A stretch of 64,000 bases of DNA from Tubulanus polymorphus (taxonomy: Eukaryota > Nemertea > Palaeonemertea > Tubulaniformes > Tubulanidae). Position 1 is the first letter of the stretch. Each line of letters starts with the position of its first letter. The notes beneath the pieces are model-generated. The model was not told the DNA's origin, made no database searches, and saw only the letters and a program-made list of their open reading frames with translations. Made by a program: the position numbers and the translations under genes. The stretch spans positions 16,016,450 to 16,080,449 of the forward strand of contig NC_134029.1 in NCBI RefSeq assembly GCF_964204645.1, written 5' to 3'. Shown one piece after another: positions 41,888 to 53,605 of the stretch.

Positions 41888-42290
41888 AGTAATAGGGATA
41901 ATAGGCTTTCAAGCCAAAGGTCGAACGGTCGAGTTCATAAAAAACAAAACATTAAAAGTAATTTAAAACTATAATATATTTTCATAACCGTGTGTATTTT
42001 ATATTAAAACTAAATATTTATTCTAAGATATCAATAATTCAAAAAGCATATTGTATTAAATCAATTGGTCGCTCCACTTCGCTACCGCTCCGCTCCGCGA
42101 CCAATTGATTTATTTACAATACACAAATTCATATAATCAAATATATTCAAATAATAATAATTATTCTATTATTCAACTGAAATACACACGGTTATGAAAA
42201 TATATTATAGTTTTAAATTACTTTTAATATTTGTTTTTTATGAACTCGACCATTCAACCTTTAACCTGAAAGCCTATTATCCCTATTACT
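41888..42290. repeat. Terminal hairpin of Maverick B (403 bp)
   Basis: AGTAATAGGGATAATAGGC at 41888 is matched by its inverse ending CCCTATTACT at 42290. Arms pair for over 100 bp (including GAACTCGACC and TTTTCATAACCGTGTGTATT), loosen in the middle, then pair again at the apex: AAATCAATTGGTCGC / GCGACCAATTGATTT around a 24-nt loop (about 42073-42096). Confidence 0.85.
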
Positions 42291-42500
42291 CTTAAAATAT
42301 TCATGTAAATGAATAACATTTAAAAGTGTAAGCTCTTATAGAATAGATATATAGATATATTTACAACATTATTTCAATATTCATATTTGTGTGAGTTAGA
42401 TTTTTAAACATTAAAAGTGTTAGTAAAGTGTAATTGAAATAATACATATATAAATCATTGAACTTCTAAAATCAATTTAAAAAAAAAATTTAGTATTAAA

Positions 42501-45500
42501 ATGGAAGTAAATAAGTACTGTCCAACATGTAATATCAATATAGATAAATCCCAAAAATCAAGACACAATAAAACTAAAACACATTTAGAGAATAAATTGA
42601 AATTAGAATATAAAGATGATATATCAGGAACTAAATTAGAAGAATTAAAGAATGAAAAAGAAACATACAAATGTGATACATGTAATCAATCATTCAGTGA
42701 TAAAAGATATTATAATGAACATTTAAAATCTAAAAGCCATATTAGAAATATGAATAATGATATTTTAGGTGAAGATTATTTTGATAATGACAATGATAAG
42801 AAACATAAGACAATTAAAAGAATAAGAAATAAATTAAACAATAAAAGACCATACATGGAAGATGTAAGAAAATATATTAATTCATTAGATAATAAAAAAG
42901 ATATAGAGATAACCGAAGCATTTAAAAGTGATATTGGCCCAGCAGCTATCGAGTTTAAATTTCATAAAGGAAAAACATTAGAAGAAAATAAAAAACATTT
43001 AGAAAATATGAAAGAAATAATAAAAATAATAACTGATGTTGAATATCCTAAAATAAGTATTTCATCAAAAGTTAAATTCATAAAATCTGAAGATAAACCA
43101 ATATATAATATAAATTCTCATTCACAACATATTATATCTAAACAACATATAGATGAAAAATTAGATAAATGTTATAATGAAGTAAAAACTAAAATAGAAG
43201 AGAAATATTTTGAAGGATCTGGTTTAATATTCGATGAAATAATATTTATGACTTTACATGTTTATAACACAAAATATAATAAGTTAACTAAATCAAAACC
43301 AATAGATGAAAATAATGTATCATATTATAAAGAACCAGATATTGAAGCATTAAGTTATATTAAACTACCATTTAAAACTAATGCTGTAATAAATGTACAA
43401 AATGAAGATGATAAATGTTTTCTATGGGCTATAATAAGTTGTTTACACCCAGTTGAAGATTATAAACAACATAGTTTTAGATTAACTCATTATAAATCAT
43501 TTGAAAATAATTATAAGATAGATAAGTATCCTGTTAGAATTAAAAACATCCCAAAGATAGAAAGAGATAATAATTTAAGAATAAATGTATTTGATTTAAT
43601 CAAATTACCAAATACAAAAGGTAACAACATAAAACATTATACATTAGAACCTTTATATCTATCAAAAGATTATGATTCAAACGATGTTATAGATATACTA
43701 TATTATGAGAATCATTATATGTGGATTAAACAAATAGATCTATTTTTTAAATCAGAAAGTGATCACCATAATAAAATATATCTATGTAGAAAATGTTTAC
43801 ATAAATTCAGTAATGAAAGTACATTATTAAATCACAAACAATAATGTGAAAATCATGATTATTGTAAATTAGTTTTACCAAATGAAAAGGATAAAATATT
43901 AGAATTCAAAAAATATGATTACAAAAATAAAGTACTATTTGTTATATATGGAGATTTTGAATCATTAAATAAAGAATTAACTGATCAAGATAGAAAAGAA
44001 ATATATTATAAAAGAAAGAAATTAAATTCTAATGAAAATGATTTTTCAGATGAACCACCAAAAACAAATACTATTAAAAAGATTCATCAATCAGCTGCAG
44101 CTTTCGGGTTATATATAAAATCTGATTATCCAGAACTAATTAAAAGTGAATATTATCATTATAGAAATGAAAATGTTATCAATCATTTTTGTGACTTATT
44201 AATTGAATATGAAATAAGATTTAATGAAAAGTTAAATAAAAATATAGAAATTATAATGACAGAAGAAGATAAAGAAGAATTTGCGTTTGCATATAAATGT
44301 TATTATTGTGAAAAGATATTTAATTATAAAGATAAAAAAGTAAGAGACCATGATCATTTGAATGGAAAGTTTAGAGGCGCTGCGCATGAGAATTGTAACT
44401 TACAAGCTAAGAAAATTAACTTTGTACCAGTTATATTTCATAATCTATCAGGATATGATGCACATTTATTCATCAAACAGTTATGTCATAAAATAGAAGA
44501 AATCAATAATGAAATAGAAAGATTAAATTCAAATAGATCAAAAGATAAAATACCAACTTATAAATTTAGAATGTTAGCTAAAACATCTGAGAATTATATA
44601 TCATTCCAATTTGGTTGCCTAAGATTTATAGATTCATATAGATTTTTAAATAGTTCATTAGATAACTTATCAAAATCATTAGTCGATGATGAATTGAAAA
44701 TATTAAAACAACACTACCCAAATAATGATGATTTTCAATTAATGAGATATAAAGGCGCAATTCCATATTCATTTTATAAGAATCATAATGATTTTAACAT
44801 AACTGAATTATTAAAAGAACAATTTTATGATGAATTAAAAAATGAATATGTTAAAGATGAAGTATATAATAGAACATTGAATATTTGGAATCATTTTAGA
44901 ATGAAAAATCATGGGCAATTAGTAGATTTATATCTAAAATCAGATGTATTATTATTAACCGATATATTTGAAAGGTTTAGAGATGTAAACCTAAAATATT
45001 TCAATATTGATCCTTGTCATTGTTATTCATCACCAGGTTTAACATGGGATTGTGGATTAAAATTTACAGATATAAAAATGGATTTGTTAACAAATATAGA
45101 TCAATTACTATTATTTGAAAAATCTATAAGAGGAGGAGTTTCAGGTGTATTAGGTGATAGATATTTCAATGTAAATGATAACCCCGGATATAAGTTATTA
45201 TATATAGATGCAAATAATTTGTATGGTTGGGCAATGATGGAACCACAACCTTAAGGAGTATTTGAATTAACTGAAGTTTTACAGAATGAAAATAATGATA
45301 AATTTGATTGGAAGAAAAGAATTCTAGATATTGCAGATGATTCAGAGACTGGTTACTTTTTGTTGTAGACTTAGAATATCCTGAAGATAAAAAATTTAAA
45401 TCTAGCTGTCCCGAACATAAAACCGTAACTCATGAAGAATTATCAAATTACCAAAAAAGAATTAAACCCGAAAATCATATTCATACAGAAAAGTTAATGG

Positions 45501-46662
45501 TAACTCACGAAGATAAATATAATTATGCAGTACATTATAGAATGTTAAAGTTTTATCTAAAACAAGGAATGGTTCTAAAAAAAGTACATAGATATATTTC
45601 ATTCAGTCAATCTAAGTGGTTAGAAAAATATATAGATTTTAACACCAAACAGGGAACTGAAGCTAAAACTGATTTCGAGAAAGATTTCTTCAAGTTAATG
45701 AACAATGCATTCTATGGTAAGACTTGTGAAAATATTAGAAATAGAAATGATATTGAGTTAGTTAGTAATGGTAAAAGGATAAGGCATTTACAATCATATC
45801 CTAAGTTTATTGGTAACAGAATATTTGATGAAAATTTAGCCGCAGTTAAGATGAGAAGAACATCAATGAAATTTAATAAACCAATCTATGTTCAACATAA
45901 TATTCCTACTTGGAAAAGTCACAATTTCTTCGGTTTCGATATATTCCTTTTGAAACCTTCAATATTCCTAATTAATCTGCCATTCATCCCTAAATGGAAT
46001 TTTGAAAGGTTGGCAGCCCTGATGTTGGCGCTTCAGTTTTAGAATTATCAAAATTACTAATGTATGAATTCTATTATAATGTATTACAACCACTTTTTGG
46101 AGAAAAACATATAGAAATATTATATTTTGATACTGACAGTTACATATTAAAGATAAAAACTGATAACATAACTGATGATTTAAAAACATTGAAACATCAT
46201 TTTGATTTCAGTAATTATCTTAAAAATCATGAATTGTTTAGCAATGATGATAAAAAAGTTCCCGGTAAATTCAAAGATGAATTAGGTGGTGAAGAAATGA
46301 TAGAGTTCATAGGTATTAGATCTAAAATGTATTCATATAAAACTAAAGAACATGAAGCTAAAAAGTTAAAAGGAATAACCAAAAGTGTAGTAGAAAAGAA
46401 TATTCATTTCAAAGATTACATCAATTGTATATTCAATGAAGAAGTTAGAAAACATAAGATGAAATGTTTAAGATCTGAAGATCATGAAATGTTTATTGAA
46501 GAAATTGAAAAGATAAGTCTAAACCCATTTGATGATAAAAGATATATTTTAGATGATGGAATTCATACAGTTGCATATGGTTGCAATTTAGATGAATACT
46601 TAAAATTTAAAAGAGAAGAAACAAAAGAGAACGAGATAATGAAAAGAATTCTAACGTGTTAA
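42501..46662 (+). pseudogene. Protein-primed DNA polymerase B, Maverick B
   Basis: Two N-terminal C2H2 fingers (YCPTCNINID..H, YKCDTCNQSFSD..H), then the Maverick N-terminal domain with DDKCFLWAIISCLHP and HYMWIKQ, a third finger, the exonuclease (VIYGDFES; PVIFHNLSGYDAHLF), an HNH-like Zn insert (CYYCEKIF..RDHDHLNGKFRG) and the polymerase motifs: DANNLYGWAM (A), MNNAFYGKTCENI (B), YFDTDSYIL (C). Breaks: in-frame TAA at 43842-43844 and 45252-45254, one missing T near 45358, and a 129-bp insertion at 45893-46021 flanked by ATGTT. The family replicates the element with a protein primer. Confidence 0.9.
45888..46026. mobile_element. 129-bp insertion in PolB with 5-bp direct repeat
   Basis: Between the B and C motifs, ATGTT at 45888-45892 and 46022-46026 brackets 129 bp not homologous to PolB (CAACATAATATTCC ... 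GGTTGGCAGCCCTG). It breaks the frame. The right end read outward starts CAGGGCTGCCAACC; the left end does not mirror it, so the class is unknown. Confidence 0.55.
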
Positions 46663-46691
46663 TCAAATTTTAATAAAAATATGTTATTAAA

Positions 46692-47045
46692 ATGGAGAGT
46701 AAACAAGCGCACAGTGAGAACAACAAATTATTTCTAGATAGAATTAAAGATATCACAAATGTAAAATCTGTAGATTATAAATTCAAAAAGTTAACAGAAT
46801 TAACAATCCATAAGAAATATCTAATTACAAATATTGATACAGTTACTAATAACTATGGAGATAAATTAGTTATGCACTTAGAATATGAAGGATTAAAAGG
46901 AAATACATATAAATTCAGAACATATTTACCAGATAGATTTCATAGATTATCAAGTGAAGATCTAGAAGAATTATGTTCAGGAGATTTCTATTTCGTATAC
47001 AAAGGTAAGAATGAAAAAGGGCATCATGAAATAGATTTCGAATAA
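46692..47045 (+). CDS. Small Maverick protein, possible ssDNA-binding (OB-like)
   Basis: 117 residues, intact. Central part LTIHKKYLITNIDTVTNNYG..LVMHLEY followed by YKFRTYLPDRFHRLS resembles a small protein widespread in Mavericks and some other animal DNA viruses, with a YGxx...YLPxRF pattern. The beta-rich pattern would suit an OB fold and ssDNA binding during replication; that is inference. Directly downstream of PolB (29-bp gap). Confidence 0.55.
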   Translation: MESKQAHSENNKLFLDRIKDITNVKSVDYKFKKLTELTIHKKYLITNIDTVTNNYGDKLVMHLEYEGLKGNTYKFRTYLPDRFHRLSSEDLEELCSGDFYFVYKGKNEKGHHEIDFE

Positions 47046-47059
47046 AATATGTAAAATAA

Positions 47060-47758
47060 ATGGCGGAATTAAAAGAATACAGAATATTTGTTGATTCTAG
47101 AAGACTTACAAATTATAAATCTCATAATTTACTAGTTCAATTAGATAGAGAATTCAAGAATTGTGTAGATTTAAAATTAGTTAATATAAGTTTTTTTGAA
47201 TTCTTTTTATAATATATCGGATAAAACTATTGATCATAATGCTTTTATGATTCATATTAGAAATGTAAATAAATGGTTTCACCTAATTTTAAAACCAGGA
47301 TTATATAATTTATAAACATTAGCTCAAGAAATTAATAGAAGAGCACGGTTGAAAATTAGAAGTGAAGATAAATTTTTAATTAGATTTATAAAAAGTGATA
47401 GCACAAATAAAATTAAACTGTTAGGAATTGTACCAGATACTGTTACAGGAAACGTAGATGGTAATTCAAATATAATACCTTTTACACACTTTTATATTTA
47501 TTGCAATTTAATCGAGCCTACAAAAACTTTCGAAGCAACTAAAGATACAATTTGTAATTCTAGTATACTAAATATTTTACCGCTAAAAAATGTTAAACAA
47601 TTTGGAACTCAAATTATAATTTAACTGAATGTGATTTTAAACCTTGCATTCCTAAATTTAATAATTTTAAATTAGAAATAAGAAATCACAATGGATATTT
47701 AATTGATTTGAATAACTTTCCTGTAATTTATGAATTAGTTATAAGATGTAGAGAGTAA
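47060..47758 (+). pseudogene. Penton-like minor capsid protein, Maverick B
   Basis: Starts at a TAAATG context. Readable in three frames: MAELKEYRIFVDSRR...LVNISFF, then IDHNAFMIHIRN...HLILKPGLYNL..LAQEINRR, FTHFYIYCNLIEPTKTF, and finally FKLEIRNHNGYLIDLNNFPV to the stop at 47756-47758. The HVYCDL-like strand and the IRN.(N/D)G..IDL..FP ending match the minor capsid/penton proteins of animal Mavericks. Frameshifts near 47205 and 47620 and a TAA near 47313 break it. Confidence 0.6.
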
Positions 47759-47775
47759 TTTTTTTCACTATATAA

Positions 47776-48354
47776 ATGAATATAACTGTTGGACCGAGTA
47801 TATGTTTTGGGTTTGATTTTAAACGTGAGAAAGAAATGAAATTTAACATTAATGATGTAATTACACATATCAAAAAAATTACATTTTCTAATGAAACAAC
47901 ATTTGAGTATGAAACAACAATAAATAAAGAAACTTTAAATGTAGAAAAGATTACTAATTCAATTAGAGAATCTTTAAGATTTTATGAATTAGATGAAGAT
48001 TTTATTATAGATGATATTAAAAAAATAATAATTGAAATATATACAAATGAAACTAGTAATGAAATAAATGTTGAAATAATCATAAATAAGATAACTAAAT
48101 ATTTTGATGATAGTAAAGTTTTTGATAAATAAATCAGTGATAATAAGTGGATAATAACTGGATTATATAATGGCGCATTACTATCAGTTGGAACTGTTGG
48201 TTATTCAATGGTATTAAAAAAAGTATTCAAAATGGGAAGTGTTAATGTTGATAGATTTGATATAAATGATATCTTAAAATTAACATTAGCAGTTACTTTA
48301 TCTAATTTAACTATTGATTATTTGGAAAAACAAAAATATATTCCTCCTATATAG
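47776..48354 (+). pseudogene. Maverick membrane protein with acidic N-terminal region
   Basis: Starts TATAAATG. 118 codons to an in-frame TAA at 48130-48132, then the same frame continues to 48352-48354 with two hydrophobic segments (GALLSVGTVGYSMVLKKVF and ILKLTLAVTLSNLTIDYL). The N-terminal part is charged and helical. A single nonsense change probably inactivated it. Function unknown; likely virion membrane protein. Confidence 0.55.
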
Positions 48355-48378
48355 ATACATAATCATTTTACTAAATAA

Positions 48379-48806
48379 ATGGCTTCTGCAATTATAACTA
48401 TTATAGGATCGGCAATTGTTAACGCTTTAGCATTTACTGGTGGTGGATATTTATTTAAGCATATTGATAAAAATGGATCATTAACAGAACAAAAAAGACA
48501 TAACTTAGCATTAGAGAAATACAATAAAGCTGCAGAAGAATATAGAGAAAAGAGGCAAAACTATATGGATTATATTAACAAGGAATTATATGATCAGAAG
48601 ATTTCACATAGAGATTTTCAATCAGTTGATGATGCAATGAGTTTATATAACGCGGTAACAAATAAATTACAGATAAATTACATCTACATAAACCTACAAT
48701 ATCAGATTATTATACCCCAAGTAATGAACAGAAGAAATATGAAATAATATGGATTTTAGGTGGAACAGTTATTGTTATATTTGTAGCATATAGATTTACT
48801 AATTAG
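48379..48806 (+). pseudogene. Maverick coiled-coil protein with N-terminal and C-terminal membrane helices
   Basis: TAAATGG start. N-terminal helix (IITIIGSAIVNALAFTGGGYLF), then a Lys/Glu-rich coiled coil (RHNLALEKYNKAAEEYREKR), a type of protein common in Mavericks. A frameshift near 48680 hides the end, which in another frame reads SDYYTPSNEQKKYEIIWILG and a second membrane helix before the TAG at 48804-48806. Confidence 0.6.
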
Positions 48807-48826
48807 TAATTTTTTTTGCTAAATAA

Positions 48827-49963
48827 ATGGAAGATAAAGTTGATAATATTGATATTATTCCTCATGATATAAATAAAACTAAATTAAAAACATATTCAGA
48901 AAAACTAATATTAGAATTTGAATGTGACTTAAAGATAAAAAGAAAAAATATTTAAAAAGTAAAATTATATATTATCTTATTATCAGTGGTTCGGTTACAA
49001 TTAGTTCTGTAATAACATTTCTAGCAATATTCAGCCCATTAACACCTTTAGCTATATCAATTGGTGTATTAGGATTAAGTTCAAGTGTTTTAACCGGTAT
49101 AAGTTCAAAATTAAATGTAAAAAGTATTTTAGAGCAAAGTATTTTAGATTTTAGAGCAAAAATTGGAACAATGGGTGGATTAGGAATATTATATACTAAA
49201 GAATTTGGAAAAATAATAACAAATTCAGATATAAGAACACTAAATTGGAATGAATTACCAAAATATTATAATAATATACAACAACAAAACAATAATGGTT
49301 GGGTTAATTTCATTTTAGAAAATAGTGAAGGTTTTACTAAAGCTGGAATACAAAGAATCAATCAATCTATTAGAACTTATTTGATATGTATTTTAGGTGC
49401 GCAAGTTGAAACAAGATCCCCAATAATTGGAAATGATAACACTTCATTCGATGCGCAGAAACAATTTAAAGTATTATTTGAAGATTCAATTCATAATGAT
49501 AAAAATAGATCGATTCCAGAAAACATTGTAAGATATCAAAATTATTTAGATAAATCACATATTAGATTAAATTATTGTATAGGCCCTAATCTATTAATTA
49601 TTTCTAATGATTTAGTATTAAAGATGGGAAACATAATTGGTTACAATAATCTAATTAAAACTGCAACAATAAATAATTCATTTGGATTGAATGATATAAA
49701 TAAAAAGATTATCACTGCCCCAAAATTAATGGAAGGCGAAAAAAATAAAAAACATTCAATCAACAGAAACTAAAACTAATAATATTAAATTAAATAATGA
49801 TTCTAAAATAAAAGATTACAATACATCAGAAAATATAAAAACTGATAATATTCAACATGATATAATTAAACTAAATGATGAAAATAAATCCCATGAAAAT
49901 ACTAAATTAGCTTTAACTTGTATAGGAATTGTTATAGGAGGAATATTATATTTTAAATTTTAA
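48827..49963 (+). pseudogene. Maverick membrane protein, copy B (homologue of 1-886)
   Basis: Starts in a TAAATGG context. N-terminal 35 codons, frameshift near 48940, then two hydrophobic segments (YYLIISGSVTISSVITFLAI, PLTPLAISIGVLGLSSSVL), a soluble middle open from 49171 (GGLGILYTKEFGKI ... GAQVETRSPI) and, after a 2-bp deletion near 49757, the C-terminal membrane helix (CIGIVIGGILYFKF) ending at 49963. Function unknown. Confidence 0.6.
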
Positions 49964-49978
49964 TTTTTTATTATATAA

Positions 49979-51650
49979 ATGGATGAAGAAATTCCAATGG
50001 ATCCTTTAGATGAACCCGGTATAAGTGATGAACAACAACCTGATTTTAGTGAAACAAGTTTTAATGACGGTGATGAGCTAGAATATAATACTAATTTAGG
50101 TGAAGATGTTGATTATGATGATGATTATGATGGAATTAATTCTGAATTACGTGAAAAATTAAATAAATATTTAAAAGCTCCTGAAATTGGTAGAATTACA
50201 ACTAGAAGAGAAAGAAAAGAATTAATGAAACTATTAGAAAAACAACAAGAAAAATATCCTGATAAACCTATGGAATTATATAAAATGAAATCTACAGTAA
50301 CAGATACAATTGTTAACGAATTATTACCAAAAGTTGTAATACATGAAATTGATACAGAAAGTGTTGTAGAACAAATTTTTAAAGATGACCCATATTTCAC
50401 GAATAATTTAGAATTTAAAAATGATTCATGGTATTATAATCTTGATTTAAATAGGAATATTGTAACAATTCAATTATCTAAAATGGGTCAAGAAAATATT
50501 TTGAACCTGAAATGTTAGCAAGATCTACAATTGAAGGTTCAAAAGGTGGTAGAGAATTTCTCAGAATTATATGGAATGCACTCGATAGAATAAATGAAGA
50601 AGAACCAATTTCATAATATTGATATAAACAAATATTCACCATTTAAAAATCCAAATCCAAATCCTACTGATGTTGATCCAGAAATGGAAGAGAATAGAGA
50701 TCGATTAGATAGATTAAGATCTTCAACACCCGAAACATCGAGAAGAGACACTCAAGCAATTGATAATGATTCAAATCAATTACAATTAACATTAGAAAAA
50801 CAATTTGATAGATTAAGAGATTCAGAAGAAGAGATGAATAGTATATCAGATACATCTGGTTCTGAAACTAGAATAAATCAAATACAATCTTTACTAGAAA
50901 AAGGAATACTTGATTTAACTGATGAAGAATTAAAACAATTTCCTGAAAAAGCACGTAGAGAAATTAAAGGTGTACAAATATCAGCTGGTGAAATTGCTAA
51001 TATTAAGATGAGATTTTCTTAAATAACCATGTTAGAAAAAGAATTAACTAATGCAAATGAAGAATTAAAACAATTAGAATTAAATAAAAATCTTCAAGTA
51101 ATAAAGGAAGCTGATTATGCAAGCAGGAAGTTAGCTTTAGTAAAAAAAATTGATGATTTAAAATATAAAATAGAATTACAAAAAGAAGAAAGAGATACAT
51201 TATTAAAATCATATGATCTTAATCATATTAAAAAATTAAAAGTTATTTTTAAAGATTTGTTGATAAAACCAAATTCTAAAATATCATTGAAAGATAGAAT
51301 AAGATTATTATTTAAATTAGAAGGAATAACAATTCTTTCAATTCTAACGGCTGTAACTATGGTATTCACAACAATAGGTTTAGCAATATCAAATGCTTTG
51401 AAATCTACTCCTACTCCAAATAAACCAGATAAACCCCAAGATAATAATTCTATACAAGATAAAGTTAAAGATGGTTTAAAGAAATTAGCAAAATATTTAT
51501 GGGAACTATCTAAAAAATCTGCTGCAGCTTTTGAAATCTGCAGGAAACATTATTAACTTTGCTGCTGAACATATTATTTTATTTTTAATTACAGTTGTAA
51601 GTGCTATTATTTTTGGGTTAGTAAACATGATATCAAAAAATATCAAGTAA
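49979..51650 (+). pseudogene. Maverick coiled-coil membrane protein, copy B
   Basis: Homologue of 903-2356. Acidic N-terminus (MDEEIPMDPLDEPGISDEQ), open to 50518, frameshift near 50505, then frames 50594-51022 (Ser/Glu-rich, LTDEELKQFPEKARREI) and 51029-51556 (coiled coil, then ILTAVTMVFTTIGLAIS). Near 51537 a 35-bp deletion relative to copy A removes the start of the last membrane segment and shifts the frame; the tail (IILFLITVVSAIIFGLV) ends at 51648-51650. Possibly two genes; copy A reads as one. Confidence 0.55.
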
Positions 51651-51690
51651 ACATGATCAAAAATGAATAATTAATTTTTTTGTTAAATAA

Positions 51691-52938
51691 ATGAGTGGGA
51701 GTTATATCAATCCTTCTAAGAATCATAGAATATCTAATGCTATCAAAGCAGAAAGATCACATCATATAATTACTCATAACCCTTCCAATATTAATCCCGA
51801 TGAAACTTTATATGTTAGAATTCCTCGATTAACACAAAATACTTTTTATGTTCCAAATAGTATTTATTTATCAGCCGATATAAAAGTAATCGGTAATAAT
51901 AATAATTATGTTGTTGATAATGTTGGAAGATATTTGATTAAAAAATTAACTATAAAGATTGGTCCAGAAACAGTTTTCTCATTAGATGATTATAATTTAT
52001 TCATGCATTATAAAGATTTATGGTTAACTAAAGAAAATAGAAATAATATGATATTTCAAGGAATCCAATCAGAAAACCAAAATAAATTAAGATCAGAAGC
52101 TAATAGCGCAATATTAACTAATGCTGTAGATAAATTGATAAAAAGTATATATGGAAGCAAATATAAAATTCCATTAGACTTTGAATTGATAAATAACAAT
52201 GCACCTTTATATAAATACGCAATTCAAGGAGACGTTATATTCGAAATAACATTTGCTCCTGTAAATGAAATTGTAATATCTAGCGTTAATAAAGATATGA
52301 GTTATAAATTATCGAATATATGTTTAGAATATGATACAGTAACTGATGAAAATATTTCAAGTATAATTCAAACTCAATACAATCAAGGATTTTCATTATT
52401 GTATGATTATATTGATAAATTTAAAACTGTAACTATTAATGCAAATGATGAAATAATTAATGAGAATATTAACTTCCCAAGAAGATCTATTAAAGGTATA
52501 TTAATATTTTTTACCATTGCAACATATACTAATGGCGCAATACAGGTTGATAAGTATTATAATCCTGAAATAACAAAAGTAGAAATAACTATCGAAGGAA
52601 TAGCAAATAAAATATTTTGTCAAGGAATGAGAATGATAGATCAATGGCCAGAAATTAGAAAACATTTTATGAATGAAAAAGTAAAATCATCTGAAAATTG
52701 TAATATTAATCAAATTGATTATTATACCGGTAATAAATATGCATTATGGTTAGATTTTAGAACAACAGAGGATAATTCATTACATGGTTCTGGGAAAAAA
52801 CTACAGAACACTAAAGATGGAATACAATTATTCATGACAAAGAAAAAAGGAAGTCTAAATTTCAAAATGCACATTTATATTATATCTGACGCGCAATTAA
52901 ATATTGTAAATTCACAATTAGATAGTGTTATGTATTAA
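51691..52938 (+). CDS. Maverick major capsid protein, copy B (intact)
   Basis: 415 residues, intact, starting TTAAATAAATG. Landmarks: TLYVRIPRLTQNTFYVPNS (20-60), YLIKKLTIKIGPETVF, YNLFMHYKDLWLTKENR, FQGIQSENQNKLRSEA, FEITFAPVNEIV, LSNICLEYDTVTDENI, NFPRRSIKGILIFF, ITIEGIANKIFCQGMR, ALWLDFRTTEDNSLHGSGK. Length and motifs fit the hexon-like double jelly-roll capsid of animal Mavericks, each subunit with two beta-barrels. Last complete gene before the convergent spacer. Assignment is from family knowledge, without a search. Confidence 0.8.
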   Translation: MSGSYINPSKNHRISNAIKAERSHHIITHNPSNINPDETLYVRIPRLTQNTFYVPNSIYLSADIKVIGNNNNYVVDNVGRYLIKKLTIKIGPETVFSLDDYNLFMHYKDLWLTKENRNNMIFQGIQSENQNKLRSEANSAILTNAVDKLIKSIYGSKYKIPLDFELINNNAPLYKYAIQGDVIFEITFAPVNEIVISSVNKDMSYKLSNICLEYDTVTDENISSIIQTQYNQGFSLLYDYIDKFKTVTINANDEIINENINFPRRSIKGILIFFTIATYTNGAIQVDKYYNPEITKVEITIEGIANKIFCQGMRMIDQWPEIRKHFMNEKVKSSENCNINQIDYYTGNKYALWLDFRTTEDNSLHGSGKKLQNTKDGIQLFMTKKKGSLNFKMHIYIISDAQLNIVNSQLDSVMY

Positions 52939-52962
52939 AATTTTAACTTTAATAAAGAAAAA

Positions 52963-53182
52963 TAGATTTAAGTTATCTGATAAATAATTTTGGACATCAT
53001 TTTGATTTTGATTATGATGATTTTGATGAATACTTAGAAAAATTAAGAGAAAAAGCTAATATACCTACTAATTATTATGTTAAAATGGCTCAATTAAAAT
53101 TAATAAATCTACCTAAGACTTTTGGTGAATTAGATATAAACAGAGATGATTTTATAAATATATTAGAAACAAAATTAGAATA
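52963..53182 (+). pseudogene. Remnant where zinc-finger gene is expected, copy B
   Basis: A frame of about 70 codons without ATG (FGHHFDFDYDDFDEYLEKLREK ... INLPKTFGELDINRDDF) ending TAA. It occupies the place of the zinc-finger gene of copies A and C but shares no obvious finger; the tail resembles KYDDFREFL of copy C only weakly. Probably a 3' remnant of that gene or its replacement. Confidence 0.35.
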
Positions 53183-53194
53183 ATCATTATAAAA

Positions 53195-53570
53195 CTAATT
53201 TATATAACTATATACTAGACGTACGTAAGAATCTTAGTAAGAATCCAAGAAATCTTACTTTCTTACTCGTACGTCTAGTACATAGATATATATAATAGTT
53301 TTATATAAAAATTAAAAACATAAAATTATTAATCTAAGTATAGAAATGGTTATAATATAATCTATTTTTATTATTATTAAGAGAAAACATATAATTTATT
53401 CATTTTTATAATTTAAATTTAGAATAATTATTATAAAACTAATTTATATATCTATATACTAGACGTACGTAAGAATTCTTACCAAGATTCTTACTTTCTT
53501 GGCAAGAATCTTACTTTCTTACTTGTACGTCTAGTACATAGATATATAAATTAGTTTCTATAATATTCCA
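53195..53570. repeat. Two palindromic units in the convergent spacer, copy B
   Basis: Two related units (53195-53310 and 53425-53565), each with arms ATATACTAGACGTACGTAAG and its inverse (CTTACTCGTACGTCTAGTAC) around AAGAATC/GATTCTT words; the unit as a whole forms a long imperfect hairpin. They lie between the ends of capsid-block and ATPase genes. Confidence 0.85.
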
Positions 53571-53605
53571 AATTATAAATAGTTAATACATAGGTATACA
53601 AATAG

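Noticed and set aside
41888-42290. An independent MITE next to Maverick B
   Set aside because: The same outer words start copy C exactly at its junction with copy B, and Mavericks begin with AG; two MITEs at two exact junctions is less likely. Kept as the refuting alternative.
43842-43844. Possible stop-codon readthrough or altered genetic code in PolB and other Maverick B genes
   Set aside because: TAA and TGA interruptions occur with frameshifts and an insertion in the same copy, while copy C has uninterrupted genes; simple decay explains it.
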